64,000 nt of DNA from assembly GCA_965227145.1 (NCBI GenBank), contig OZ245730.1, positions 3,596,001-3,660,000 on the forward strand. Direction: 5' to 3'. Below, piece by piece: positions 8,542 through 17,555 of the stretch. The DNA comes from JACKAQ01 sp965227145. Lineage in GTDB: Bacteria > Calditrichota > Calditrichia > RBG-13-44-9 > J075. The notes beneath the pieces are model-generated. The model was not told the origin of the DNA. It ran no database searches and saw nothing but the letters and a program-made list of their open reading frames with translations. Positions within the stretch are counted from its first letter, which is position 1, and every line of letters starts with the position of its first letter. The translations under genes and the position numbers were made by a program.

Positions 8542-9972
8542 TTAAAATTTGATATAATTCAACACTGCCTCGATGCGCATTCCCCGAGACCCTTTTAACA
8601 ACAGTGCGTCACCCGTGGATAAGACTTGGTCTAATTCTCGACCAATTTCCTCGTGGCTTTCGCACCATTTTGCAAAAATTGAATCACCTGCAATTTCGAC
8701 TACAGAATCATGAATCAATCGCGCTGCTGTGCCATACGTAAACAGAATATCCACATGTGTTTGCGCAATCATTTTTCCCAATTGAACATGCTCAGATTCA
8801 GAGAATTCGCCGAGCTCCAGCATGTCGCCCAAAACTGCAATTCGTTTCCCGTCGCATGGTAAATCTGACAAATACCGGATCGCAGCGTGCATCGAATTCG
8901 GGTTGGCGTTGTATGCATCGTTGATGATCAAAATGCCATTTTTTTCGATCAGTTGCATGCGCTGGTTAGTGGGAACGAACGATTGCAACGCATCGGCAAT
9001 TTCTTGATCGGTTAATCCCCATTCAAAACCGATGGCGGCGGCCAACAGCGCATTCATAATGTTGTGCTGACCGGGAATTTTCAGTTGAATCGCCTGTTTT
9101 CCGTTCAGCAAAAATCGGGGACAACCGAGCCGGTCCTGCCCGTCCGGTTTTGCCCAAGTTTTGCAGGATTTATCCCAACCAACCGTTACCGCATTCCGCC
9201 CGTTAAGCGGATAATTTTTCAAAAATTTATCTTCCACATTCACAAAAATCGGTTGTTTGGCAGAAACCGCATCAAACAACGCCGTTTTTTCATGATAAAC
9301 AGCTGATTCTGTGCCGAAAAATCCGATGTGTCCTTTGCCAATGTTCGTGATCACCGCAGCCGTTGGTTTCGCTAAATTTGCCAGCAGTGCGATTTCCCCG
9401 GGATGATTTGTGCCCAACTCCAACACCGCAACATCAATATCATCATCCAGTTGCAACAACATCAGCGGTAATCCGATGTGATTATTTTTATTGCCGGAAC
9501 TGCGAAAAACTGTGTATCGCTGTTCCAGAATTGTCGCGATCATTTCCCGGGTGGTGGTTTTCCCGTTCGATCCGGTGATGCCGATGACCGGCACATCAAA
9601 TTGCCGGCGATGCCAGGCGCCCAATTGCTGCAAAAAATCCAGCGAATCGTGCACGATAATTACCGGCATCCGGGTGGAATGATCGGCGAAAACCGGATAT
9701 TCTGTCCGGTGCAGCGCCCACCAACCATCTTCCACAACCACTGCAGATGCGCCTTTTTCCAGCGCAGACAGCGCGAAATCGTGACCGTCGTGATTTTCCC
9801 CGCGAAGCGAAACATACAGCGCACCGGACGAAATTGTCCGGCTGTCTATCGACAGTTGGCAGTAGTTAATTTCATCTGCCGGTGCATCGCAACTTACCAA
9901 ACCGGGATACCCATTCAGAAAATTTGCGAAACTGTTGTTTTCACTAAACTTGCGCATGTTGAATTTGCTCAC
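8542..9972 (-). CDS. murF: UDP-MurNAc-tripeptide--D-Ala-D-Ala ligase MurF
   Basis: 476 residues. ATP-dependent cytoplasmic ligase that completes the UDP-MurNAc-pentapeptide. The N-terminal MurF-type domain carries SIDSRTISSGALYVSLRG, the P-loop is GITGSNGKTTT (131-141), and the C-terminal domain contains NDAYNANPNSMHAAI and the KGSRGMRIE motif typical of MurF rather than MurE. The GTG start overlaps the ftsI stop as GTGA, indicating coupling; an in-frame ATG lies 15 bases downstream at 9957. murE, normally between ftsI and murF, is missing from this cluster. Confidence 0.96.
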   Translation of the reverse strand: MSKFNMRKFSENNSFANFLNGYPGLVSCDAPADEINYCQLSIDSRTISSGALYVSLRGENHDGHDFALSALEKGASAVVVEDGWWALHRTEYPVFADHSTRMPVIIVHDSLDFLQQLGAWHRRQFDVPVIGITGSNGKTTTREMIATILEQRYTVFRSSGNKNNHIGLPLMLLQLDDDIDVAVLELGTNHPGEIALLANLAKPTAAVITNIGKGHIGFFGTESAVYHEKTALFDAVSAKQPIFVNVEDKFLKNYPLNGRNAVTVGWDKSCKTWAKPDGQDRLGCPRFLLNGKQAIQLKIPGQHNIMNALLAAAIGFEWGLTDQEIADALQSFVPTNQRMQLIEKNGILIINDAYNANPNSMHAAIRYLSDLPCDGKRIAVLGDMLELGEFSESEHVQLGKMIAQTHVDILFTYGTAARLIHDSVVEIAGDSIFAKWCESHEEIGRELDQVLSTGDALLLKGSRGMRIEAVLNYIKF

Positions 9973-12122
9973 GCAGGGTTACAAATTAACTTTATTTTAC
10001 CGCTATTATCCATTTTTGAACCGGCATCCGGCAATTGTTTAATTACGATGCCGCTTCCCTCAACTTCTACCTGAACGTCCCATTCACCCAAAATCCGCAG
10101 GGCTTCTTTCATGCTTTTTCCAACAACCAGCGGCATTTTTCCGGTTTCCGCCAGCGGGCGTGTTTCGGTGAAAAGCGTGATCATTTGCCCTTCCTGAAAC
10201 TGCGAAAATGCTTCCGGTTCCTGCCGGAAAACGGTGTCACCATCGCCGGTGATATCCACTTTCAGATTGCGTTTTTCCAGTGCTTTTGTGGCATTTTTTA
10301 CGGACATTCCTTCAACTGCCGGAAGCATATTTTTCATTTCCGGCAATGCGATCTTTGCCAAATTTTGATCGCTGACAGGCTCGTCTTCCACCGCCAAACC
10401 AACAATTCGCTGTGCAATTCTGCGAAATACCGGTGCGGCAACCTGGCTGCCGTAATACTGCCCGTTTCGCGGATTGTTGACCACAACCAGCAACACGAAT
10501 TTCGGGTTTTCCACCGGAAAAAATCCTGCAAATGATGCAATATGGTTTTCTGAAGTATAGCTATTTGTCGAACGATCAATTTTTTGAGCCGTTCCGGTTT
10601 TCCCGGCAATCGTAACACCGGTAACGCGGGCAGACTGTCCGGTGCCGTTTTCAACCACACCTTTGAGCACTTCTTTCATTTGACGGGCGGTTTCCTTCGA
10701 AATTACCGTCCGCAGTTCGGTCGGCCGATTTTCTTTGATAATCCGTCCGCTTTCATCCACCACCCTGCGCACAACATACGGCTGCATCAATTTGCCATCA
10801 TTGGCAACGGCGGCATACGCGGATGCAAGCTGAAGCGGGGTGACACCAACTTCGTAACCGATACTCATGTACGACACCGAATATTTTGAAAACTTATCCG
10901 GTTTGTGCAAAATTCCGTTGATTTCCGCGGGTAAATCGATGCCGGTTTTTTCACCAAAACCGAAATCCCGGGCATACCGGTAAAATTGCGCTGCCGGAAA
11001 TTTTTCCGCCAATTTTATCACGCCCACGTTGCTGGAATTTTCATACACCTGCCGGGCGGTCAGATAGGCAAATTTTTGGTGATCCCGCACCGTTTTTTGC
11101 GCAAGCTGGTAACGGCCGTTTTCACAGAAAACCAATTCGCTATCCATATTCAAATGTAATTGTTCCAAACACATCGCCAGCGAAACCATTTTAAATGTCG
11201 ATCCCGGTTCGTACAAATCCGAAACCGCCTGATTTTTGAAATTTTTCACCGGATATTTGCTGTATTCGTTCGGATTAAATTGCGGATAGTTAGCCATTGC
11301 CAGCACTTCGCCGGTACGCGGATTGAGCAGCACAGCAGAGCCGTTGTCCGCTTTGTGCTGATTGACAGCGATGCCTAATTCCGCTTCCAAAATACCCTGA
11401 TAAACAATATCAATCGTCGTTTCAATGTGCTTTCCATTTTGCGGCTCACGGGTCGGCAAATCCATGCTCGGGAACTGACCGCCGTGCGCATCGCGTAAAA
11501 AAATGGACGAACCGTCTTTTCCGTGCAAATACTCATCGTATGACAATTCGATGCCCGCACCGGGTTTATTATCGTTATCACAAAAACCGACCAAATGTGC
11601 GCCGACTTCTTTAAACGGATAGGAACGGCTAAACTTGCGTTCCAGCAGCAATCCTTTGTCCGACAAATCTCGGATTTGCGCAGCTTGTTCCGGCGTTAAG
11701 CGGTGTGCCAGGTAAACAAACGATTTTTTATTGTTAATTTTAGAAAAAATATCACCATACGATTCGTTGATAATTTTGGAAATCTTTCGCGCGACAGCGC
11801 GTTTTTCCGCCAATTGAACCGGCTTTGCCGCCAAAGAATAATGCATTAAATCGACCGCCAACGGCTCGCCATTGCGATCGGAAATAGCACCGCGGGCAGC
11901 TTGCAGGGTTCGTTTGTGTTCAATGTAACTGCGTGCTTTTTCTTTATAAAATTCGTGTTGGCGTATTTGCACCTGATACAACTTGCCAACAACCAATAGC
12001 AAGCCAAAAGCCCACAATCCGGCAACAACCAATAGCCGCCGGGTTCCGGCATCTATTTTTTTTACCGAACGGCGGGTTTTAGTTTTCGTTTTTGTTTTCG
12101 TTATCTTTTTGAACATATGCAT
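9969..12122 (-). CDS. ftsI: Division transpeptidase FtsI/PBP with two PASTA domains
   Basis: 717 residues, class B penicillin-binding protein that cross-links septal peptidoglycan in the periplasm. Order: Lys/Thr-rich cytoplasmic tail, one transmembrane segment (about 29-48), dimerisation domain, transpeptidase domain with STFK (308-311), SSN (363-365) and KTG (508-510). Two PASTA repeats follow (about 596-655 and 660-715). PASTA tails are typical of SpoVD and Gram-positive PBPs and are absent from E. coli FtsI. The start overlaps ftsL by 44 bp inside a hexamer repeat that encodes the KTKTKT tail; a second ATG two codons on is equally possible. Confidence 0.95.
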   Translation of the reverse strand: MHMFKKITKTKTKTKTRRSVKKIDAGTRRLLVVAGLWAFGLLLVVGKLYQVQIRQHEFYKEKARSYIEHKRTLQAARGAISDRNGEPLAVDLMHYSLAAKPVQLAEKRAVARKISKIINESYGDIFSKINNKKSFVYLAHRLTPEQAAQIRDLSDKGLLLERKFSRSYPFKEVGAHLVGFCDNDNKPGAGIELSYDEYLHGKDGSSIFLRDAHGGQFPSMDLPTREPQNGKHIETTIDIVYQGILEAELGIAVNQHKADNGSAVLLNPRTGEVLAMANYPQFNPNEYSKYPVKNFKNQAVSDLYEPGSTFKMVSLAMCLEQLHLNMDSELVFCENGRYQLAQKTVRDHQKFAYLTARQVYENSSNVGVIKLAEKFPAAQFYRYARDFGFGEKTGIDLPAEINGILHKPDKFSKYSVSYMSIGYEVGVTPLQLASAYAAVANDGKLMQPYVVRRVVDESGRIIKENRPTELRTVISKETARQMKEVLKGVVENGTGQSARVTGVTIAGKTGTAQKIDRSTNSYTSENHIASFAGFFPVENPKFVLLVVVNNPRNGQYYGSQVAAPVFRRIAQRIVGLAVEDEPVSDQNLAKIALPEMKNMLPAVEGMSVKNATKALEKRNLKVDITGDGDTVFRQEPEAFSQFQEGQMITLFTETRPLAETGKMPLVVGKSMKEALRILGEWDVQVEVEGSGIVIKQLPDAGSKMDNSGKIKLICNPA

Positions 12123-12528
12123 CCAGCAGGCGTTTATCGACCGTCAAAATGACCGGCTCTTCCACAGATGGCAACAGTTGCAATTTATCTTTGGCAACTT
12201 CTGCAATCCGGTGATATTTGATTAAATCGGAATTGATCCGTGCGCGATAGCGACTTTCCGCGCTTTGTAATTTCAGCACATCCGAGCGCAGATCCTGAAT
12301 CTCCTTACTGTATTCTACAATTTTGTAATCTTTCCACTGATACAAAAGGAATGCAGAGCTTAACATCAACATAATCAGAAAGATAACGCTGATGATATAC
12401 AAATCGTAAACCGCCCTCCGAACCCCTTTTTTTAAATTCAGATTGGTTTTTTTTGGCATTTTCTGTGATTTACGTCCGGTTACAGGCTTTCTCACAGGTT
12501 GCCTGGTTTTGGTTTTTACTATTGCCAT
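12079..12528 (-). CDS. ftsL: FtsL-like cell division protein
   Basis: 149 residues in the ftsL position between rsmH and ftsI. A basic N-terminus of about 45 residues is followed by one transmembrane segment (VYDLYIISVIFLIMLML). A periplasmic coiled-coil-like stretch with a heptad pattern comes next (IVEYSKEIQDLRSDVLKLQ). This is the FtsL/DivIC layout; primary sequence is poorly conserved in the family, so position and topology carry the call. The last codons (KDNENKNEN) are read from the same hexamer repeat that encodes the FtsI N-terminus in another frame. An AAGGGA site precedes the ATG. Confidence 0.8.
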   Translation of the reverse strand: MAIVKTKTRQPVRKPVTGRKSQKMPKKTNLNLKKGVRRAVYDLYIISVIFLIMLMLSSAFLLYQWKDYKIVEYSKEIQDLRSDVLKLQSAESRYRARINSDLIKYHRIAEVAKDKLQLLPSVEEPVILTVDKRLLDAYVQKDNENKNEN

Positions 12529-12547
12529 TAATCCCTTAATTTCCGGC

Positions 12548-13489
12548 TTAGCCCTTAAACGCTATCGTTTTTTCCGCGATGCGAAGCTTTGCACTGCGGG
12601 CGCGCTGATTATTTTTGACTTCCTCTGCCGATGCGGTCACCGGTTTGCGGGTTACCAATCGCATCTCCGCAACCTTGTCACACACACAGGTTGGGAATTC
12701 CGGCGGACAGACACAGTCTCGTTCTTTTTCCTTAAAAAAATTTTTTACGATGCGATCTTCCAGAGAATGATAACTGATGACAGCTATTCTGCCGCCTTTA
12801 TCCAACATTTGAAATGAGCTTTCGAGCGCAGATTCCAGACGCTCCAATTCCCGGTTTACTTCGATGCGTATCGCTTGAAATATCCGGGCTAATGATTTGT
12901 TCAGATGCCGTTCGCCGACAATCGAGCGAACAATTTTTACCAACTCTTTTGTGTTTTTTAATGATTGCGATGAACGTGTGCGCACAACTTCTCTGGCGAT
13001 GGCACGCCAGTGTCTTTCTTCGCCATACGCTCTAAATATATGTTCTAACTGATCTTGCGTATACTTGTTCAGCACATCTGCAGCACTTTGGCTTTGGCGC
13101 TGATCCATCCGCATATCCAAAGGGCCGTCATTTTGATAGCTAAACCCTCGCTCATCCACATCTATTTGCCACGATGAAACACCGAGATCAAACAAAATTC
13201 CCTGAACGGGATATTTATCAGCTTCGTAAAGTGCAACATCAATTTGATCGTAGAATGTTTGTCGAAAGTGCGTATTCGGAAAGCGCTGAAGCCGTTGCGA
13301 TGCGTATTGTATAGCTTCCGTGTCGGCATCCAGCCCAATCAAAAATCCATCATTTTCCAGAAATTCAAGAATTAATTGACTATGGCCGCCGCCACCCAGC
13401 GTACAATCAACGTATTTACCGCGCCGATCGATGACAAGGTATTCAACAACCGCCCTCCCCAACACCGGCTCATGAAAACCATAGCCCAT
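12548..13489 (-). CDS. rsmH: 16S rRNA m4C1402 methyltransferase RsmH (MraW)
   Basis: 313 residues from ATG 13487-13489, which has AAGGA 8 bases upstream; a GTG two codons earlier is less likely. S-adenosylmethionine-dependent N4-methylation of C1402 in 16S rRNA. Family marks are HEPVLGRAVVEYL at the N-terminus, DCTLGGGGHSQLIL (SAM-binding motif I), GILFDLGVSSWQID, the long helical insert, and VISYHSLEDRIVKNFF. It is the second gene of the dcw cluster, following mraZ. Confidence 0.96.
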   Translation of the reverse strand: MGYGFHEPVLGRAVVEYLVIDRRGKYVDCTLGGGGHSQLILEFLENDGFLIGLDADTEAIQYASQRLQRFPNTHFRQTFYDQIDVALYEADKYPVQGILFDLGVSSWQIDVDERGFSYQNDGPLDMRMDQRQSQSAADVLNKYTQDQLEHIFRAYGEERHWRAIAREVVRTRSSQSLKNTKELVKIVRSIVGERHLNKSLARIFQAIRIEVNRELERLESALESSFQMLDKGGRIAVISYHSLEDRIVKNFFKEKERDCVCPPEFPTCVCDKVAEMRLVTRKPVTASAEEVKNNQRARSAKLRIAEKTIAFKG

Positions 13490-13509
13490 GTACACATCCT
13501 TGCAGGTTA

Positions 13510-13950
13510 TTAAATATCCAATTCGCTGGTAATTTTTAAGTAATCCACCTCCGTCGATTTTACCAACTGATTGTATTTATCCCGATTCCAGATTTCAATT
13601 TTATTTTCGTATCCCATGATCAACACATCCGAGTTCAACTCCGCATATTTGACCAGTTCAGACGTCAGGTTCAAACGCCCTTGTTTATCAACAGTTTGCT
13701 CGCTGGCCTGATACATCAACTGCCGGGAAACAACCGCAAATTCCCGATCACTGGCAACCTGATCGCGGATTTGCTGTATTTTTGCCTCCCACGATGTGAG
13801 CGGATAGCAGGAAATACATCCTTCGCTGCCGCGAATCAAAATGAGCGTATCTAAATCTTCTTCAGTGAGATTTTTGCGGAATTTGGCCGGGAAATTAATT
13901 CTGCCCTTGCCATCCATTTTGCTGTTGAAACTTCCCCAAAATCCGCTCAT
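13510..13950 (-). CDS. mraZ: MraZ, transcriptional regulator of the dcw cluster
   Basis: About 146 residues if started at ATG 13948-13950 (MSGFWGSFNSKMDGKGRIN), which matches where MraZ proteins usually begin; the frame extends 20 codons further upstream without family similarity. Two SpoVT/AbrB-like half-domains are visible: DGKGRINFPAKFR near the N-terminus and DKQGRLNLTSELVKYA in the second half. MraZ binds short direct repeats ahead of its own operon, and such repeats occur at 13971-14020. Confidence 0.93.
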   Translation of the reverse strand: MSGFWGSFNSKMDGKGRINFPAKFRKNLTEEDLDTLILIRGSEGCISCYPLTSWEAKIQQIRDQVASDREFAVVSRQLMYQASEQTVDKQGRLNLTSELVKYAELNSDVLIMGYENKIEIWNRDKYNQLVKSTEVDYLKITSELDI

Positions 13951-13970
13951 TTTTCCTATTTTCTCCTTTT

Positions 13971-14020
13971 CAGTGGAAAAGAGTGGAATCTTCGCCACTT
14001 TCTGCCACAAAATATCACAT
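13971..14020 (-). promoter_or_regulatory. MraZ-box-like repeat array
   Basis: On the minus strand, three elements GTGAT, GTGGC, GTGGC recur at exactly 10-bp spacing (plus-strand ends at 14018, 14008, 13998). On the plus strand, two AGTGG elements sit at 13972-13976 and 13982-13986, also 10 bp apart. MraZ is known to bind tandem TGGG- or AAAGTG-type repeats with this periodicity upstream of mraZ. The assignment rests on position and spacing. Confidence 0.55.
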
Positions 14021-14318
14021 TTTGGAGCTAATAATGCAAGAAAAAAATGGAATATTTTCAGAACATACGATATTCGTCAGCTTGTGCCCGCAACGCAAAA
14101 CAATACACGTGAACAAATGAATATCAAACCACACAAAAATTGGCAATTTTTCAATAAAAGGGGGTATTATAAATCAACTTCGGAGGGGTACAAGCAACAG
14201 AATTTTAGGAAGGAATTGCCGCGATTTTTGGAATCAACGGCAAATCATTTATCGAAAAAATGTGGCTGGCTCAATATTTGTTCATTTTTGTAAAACGTAG
14301 ACTATTTTGAACATTTGA
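14021..14318. other. Intergenic region between queA end and mraZ control region
   Basis: AT-rich stretch of about 300 bp holding the candidate mraZ promoter (14166-14193). A plus-strand frame crosses it but has no family resemblance and overlaps mraZ. No RNA gene or clear terminator for queA is visible. Confidence 0.5.
14166..14193 (-). promoter_or_regulatory. Candidate sigma-70-type promoter of the dcw cluster
   Basis: On the minus strand, TTGTAC (14188-14193) and a perfect TATAAT (14166-14171) are separated by 16 bp, about 215 bp upstream of the chosen mraZ start. The MraZ-box-like repeats lie downstream of it, between promoter and gene. Confidence 0.4.
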
Positions 14319-15392
14319 TCAGAAAATCATCATGCTGTCGCCATAGCTGAAAAAGCGATAGCCTTTTTTCACCGCTTCGCGATAGGCGTGCATCACGATT
14401 TCGTGTCCACCGAATGCGCTGACCAACATTAACAATGTCGATTGCGGCAAATGGAAATTGGTTACCAGACTTTCGGCAATCTGAAATTGATACGGCGGAA
14501 AGATAAATTTATCCGTCCAACCTTGACCCGGGCGCACTTTGCCGTTTCTGCCGGCCATTGTTTCCAACACCCGGACACTGGTTGTGCCGACTGCCAGAAC
14601 GCGCTTCCCTTTTTCGCGGGCATGGTTGATTTTATCTGCGGAATCGCTGCCAATTTCATAAAATTCAGAATGCATCTGGTGCCGGGAGATATCATCCACC
14701 TGGACAGGTTTAAACGTTCCCATCCCAACATGCAAAGTTACCGGGGCAATAACCACGCCTTTGGCTTCGATCTGCTCTACCAATTCTTTCGAAAAATGCA
14801 GTCCGGCGGTGGGTGCGGCAACGGCGCCGCGCTTTTCGGCATAAACGGTTTGATAAAATTCCCGGTCAATTTCTTCGTTCGGGCGTTTGATGTAGGGCGG
14901 CAACGGCGTTTGCCCGATGCGATCCAGCGTTTCGTAAAAATCGCTTTGGCAGTGCACTTCGATAATGCGTCCGCCGGATACCGTGTTATCAATAATATCG
15001 CAGGTAAAATCGTCGCTGAAAACGATGCGATTGCCCAACCGGACTTTCCGGGCCGGCTTGACCATCACTTCCCAAATCCCGTTTTCGAGATTTCGCAGCA
15101 AAAAGACTTCTACTTTTGCGCCGGTTTTGTCTTTTGTGCCAATTAATCTGGCTGGAAAAACACGGGTATTATTGATTACCAGACAATCACCGGGTTTGAG
15201 ATATTCAACAATATCTTCGAAAGAGCGGTGTTCAATTTGCTCTTTTACCCGGTTGATTACCAACATCCGGCTTTTGCCTCTTTCGGGGTTCGGATATTGG
15301 GCAATCAATTTATTGGGTAAGTCATACGAAAAATCGGATAACTTATACTTCCCCCCGCTGTCATCCTCAAAAAAGCTCGGTTTGAAATCCAT
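14319..15392 (-). CDS. queA: S-adenosylmethionine:tRNA ribosyltransferase-isomerase QueA
   Basis: About 357 residues from ATG 15390-15392, chosen because GGAG lies immediately upstream; an in-frame ATG 11 codons earlier exists. QueA transfers the ribosyl part of SAM to preQ1 in tRNA to make epoxyqueuosine. Conserved stretches are LSDFSYDLPNKLIAQYP, VINNTRVFPARL, AAPTAGLHFS, THVGMGTF-like VTLHVGMGTFKPV and TNFHLPQSTLLMLVSAF. Last gene of the yebC-ruvCAB-queA run; it overlaps the end of ruvB by 26 bp. Confidence 0.95.
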   Translation of the reverse strand: MDFKPSFFEDDSGGKYKLSDFSYDLPNKLIAQYPNPERGKSRMLVINRVKEQIEHRSFEDIVEYLKPGDCLVINNTRVFPARLIGTKDKTGAKVEVFLLRNLENGIWEVMVKPARKVRLGNRIVFSDDFTCDIIDNTVSGGRIIEVHCQSDFYETLDRIGQTPLPPYIKRPNEEIDREFYQTVYAEKRGAVAAPTAGLHFSKELVEQIEAKGVVIAPVTLHVGMGTFKPVQVDDISRHQMHSEFYEIGSDSADKINHAREKGKRVLAVGTTSVRVLETMAGRNGKVRPGQGWTDKFIFPPYQFQIAESLVTNFHLPQSTLLMLVSAFGGHEIVMHAYREAVKKGYRFFSYGDSMMIF

Positions 15393-16410
15393 TTTCTCCA
15401 CGCCTTTTGTAGTTAAAGTGTTCATAAGCCAACGCTGTTACAACCCTTCCCCTTGGCGTCCGCTTGATGAAACCCTCTTGTATAAGAAACGGCTCGTAAA
15501 TTTCTTCGATCGTATCGCTTTCTTCGCCAACGGCAACGGCGATGGTGTTGATGCCAACCGGACCACCGTTGTATTTTTCGATGATGGTTTGGATGATGCG
15601 TTTATCCATATCGTCCAGCCCCAGTTCATCAACTTCCAACATCTTCAAGGCATGATCGGCAACTTCTTTGGTAATTTCACCATTTGCTTTAACCTGGGCA
15701 AAATCGCGGGTGCGGCGGAGCAGCCGGTTGGCAACCCGTGGTGTCCCGCGGGAACGCCGGGCAATTTCCATTGCGCCCTGATCATCGATAACAACCTGCA
15801 ATAAACCGGCAGATCGTTTGATGATGTGAAACAAATCTTCGGCGTTGTAATAATCCAGCCGCAGCACAACGCCAAACCGCGCCCGCATTGGTGCGGTCAG
15901 CAATCCCGCGCGGGTGGTCGCGCCAACGAGCGTAAATCTGGGTAAACTGATCTGGATACTCCGGGCGTTTGCGCCACGGTCAATCATAATATCCAGCGTG
16001 TAATCTTCCATTGCGGAATACAAATATTCTTCAACAACGTTGTTCAGCCGGTGAATTTCATCGATGAACAATACATCTTTTTCCTGCAGATTTGTGAGTA
16101 TTCCCGCCAGATCACCGGCTTTGTCCATCACCGGGCCAGAAGTGGTTTTGATATCCACACTCAATTCCCGCGCAACGATATTCGCCAGCGTGGTTTTGCC
16201 GAGTCCCGGCGGGCCGTACAGCAAAACGTGATCGAGCGCTTCGCCACGCTGCAATGCGGCTTCGATGAATATTTTGAGATTGTCAACAACCTTTGTTTGG
16301 CCAACAAATTCATCAAACGCAGATGGCCGCAATGCCGCTTCGATGGCCTGATCGTCCATTCGCTGTAACGGATCGAGCGCATCCCGATGATATTTTTCTT
16401 CTTCTGCCAT
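15367..16410 (-). CDS. ruvB: Holliday junction helicase RuvB
   Basis: 347 residues from ATG 16408-16410 (a GTG three codons upstream is possible). AAA+ motor that drives branch migration with RuvA. Visible are LRPSAFDEFVGQ near the N-terminus, Walker A YGPPGLGKTTLA, Walker B VLFIDEIHRLN, sensor segment LVGATTRAGLL, arginine-finger region PMRARFGVVLRL and the winged-helix end with GGPVGINTIA and YEPFLIQEGFIKRTPRGR. It follows ruvA after 27 bp. Confidence 0.97.
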   Translation of the reverse strand: MAEEEKYHRDALDPLQRMDDQAIEAALRPSAFDEFVGQTKVVDNLKIFIEAALQRGEALDHVLLYGPPGLGKTTLANIVARELSVDIKTTSGPVMDKAGDLAGILTNLQEKDVLFIDEIHRLNNVVEEYLYSAMEDYTLDIMIDRGANARSIQISLPRFTLVGATTRAGLLTAPMRARFGVVLRLDYYNAEDLFHIIKRSAGLLQVVIDDQGAMEIARRSRGTPRVANRLLRRTRDFAQVKANGEITKEVADHALKMLEVDELGLDDMDKRIIQTIIEKYNGGPVGINTIAVAVGEESDTIEEIYEPFLIQEGFIKRTPRGRVVTALAYEHFNYKRRGENGFQTELF

Positions 16411-16437
16411 ATTCTTCACCCATTGTTGCCGAACAAT

Positions 16438-17046
16438 CTACAATTCCCGCAGAGCGTTGACAACAATTTCTTCGAGAGAAAGCGTTTTTCCGGCGCGCTT
16501 CACAATTTTTTCGATAGCAATTTGCGCATCGCGCGGTTTGTAGCCAAGCTCGGAAAGCGCCATTATTGCTTCGTTTATATGCCGTTGCGGCGAATCGGCA
16601 GCTTGTGCCATCGCAGCAATTTTTTGCACTTCAGCCTGTTTGCCAATTTTTTCTTTTAGCTCGAGCACCAGCCGTTGCGCGGTTTTTTTTCCAACACCGG
16701 GAATCCGGGTGAGCATTGCCACATCTTCCATGGCTATCGCTTGGGTTAAATCTGCTGTTGAGCTGCCGGACAGAATAGCGATTGCCAGTTTCGGTCCCAC
16801 GCCGGAAATGGAAATCAGCATCTGAAACAGCTTTTTTTCCGATATTTCCGAAAATCCGTAGAGCTGCAACACATCTTCGCGGACATGTAAATAGGTGAGT
16901 AATTGAACCGGCTGGCTGGCATCGCTGCGTTCCAAATACTGGAAGGTGTTTAACGAGATATGCAACCCAATTCCCATTCCGTGGCAATCCACGATGCAGA
17001 ATGTGGGGGTTTTCTCGATGATGTTTCCCGAAATTCTCTCGATCAT
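16438..17046 (-). CDS. ruvA: Holliday junction DNA-binding protein RuvA
   Basis: 202 residues, full length. N-terminal OB-fold (MIERISGNIIEKTPTFCIVD), tandem helix-hairpin-helix motifs (ISGVGPKLAIAILSG and IPGVGKKTAQRLVLELK) for junction binding, and a C-terminal RuvB-binding domain (EAIMALSELGYKPRDAQIAI). Adjacent to ruvC (6 bp) and ruvB, as expected for a RuvABC resolution unit. Confidence 0.97.
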   Translation of the reverse strand: MIERISGNIIEKTPTFCIVDCHGMGIGLHISLNTFQYLERSDASQPVQLLTYLHVREDVLQLYGFSEISEKKLFQMLISISGVGPKLAIAILSGSSTADLTQAIAMEDVAMLTRIPGVGKKTAQRLVLELKEKIGKQAEVQKIAAMAQAADSPQRHINEAIMALSELGYKPRDAQIAIEKIVKRAGKTLSLEEIVVNALREL

Positions 17047-17052
17047 CCTCGG

Positions 17053-17553
17053 TTATCTGGCCCCGCGTTTCAATGACAAAAATTTAACCCTGTTAAAATG
17101 GCAAATAGCAACTGCCAGCGCATCTGCGGCATCTTGCGGTGTCGGTGGTTTTGGTAATCCCAACAGATTTTTTACCATCGCCTGAACCTGCTGTTTTGCC
17201 GCCGCACCAAATCCGACGGTAGACATTTTCACTTCTCTCGCCGTATATTCAAAAATATTGACGTTTGATTGTTGTGCCGCGAGCATCGCAACGCCGCGGG
17301 CGTGCCCCATTACAATTGCGGTATTTACATTTTCGTGATAAAAAATATCCTCAATCGCACAGTGGTCCGGTTGATGCGTTTTAACAACTTCTTCAACACC
17401 TTCATAAATTTTCTGGAGTTTTTGGGCGATCGGCAAATCTTTTCCGCGATTATAAATGCCACCGTAAGCCACACATTGCGGTCGATTGTTAATAATTTCA
17501 ATCACCCCGTACCCGGTAATGCTCAACCCGGGATCAATCCCCAAAATAATCAT
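17053..17553 (-). CDS. ruvC: Holliday junction endonuclease RuvC
   Basis: 166 residues. RNase H-fold resolvase. The acidic active site is intact: ILGIDPGLSITGYGV (Asp7), CAIEDIFYHENV (first Glu) and the C-terminal PTPQDAADALAVAICH aspartates. It begins 2 bp after the yebC stop, so the two are cotranscribed. Confidence 0.97.
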   Translation of the reverse strand: MIILGIDPGLSITGYGVIEIINNRPQCVAYGGIYNRGKDLPIAQKLQKIYEGVEEVVKTHQPDHCAIEDIFYHENVNTAIVMGHARGVAMLAAQQSNVNIFEYTAREVKMSTVGFGAAAKQQVQAMVKNLLGLPKPPTPQDAADALAVAICHFNRVKFLSLKRGAR

Positions 17554-17555
17554 GC

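Noticed and set aside
13841..14293. Plus-strand 150-codon frame across the mraZ start and upstream region
   Set aside because: It overlaps mraZ antisense, has no ribosome site or family resemblance and covers the likely promoter and MraZ-box region.
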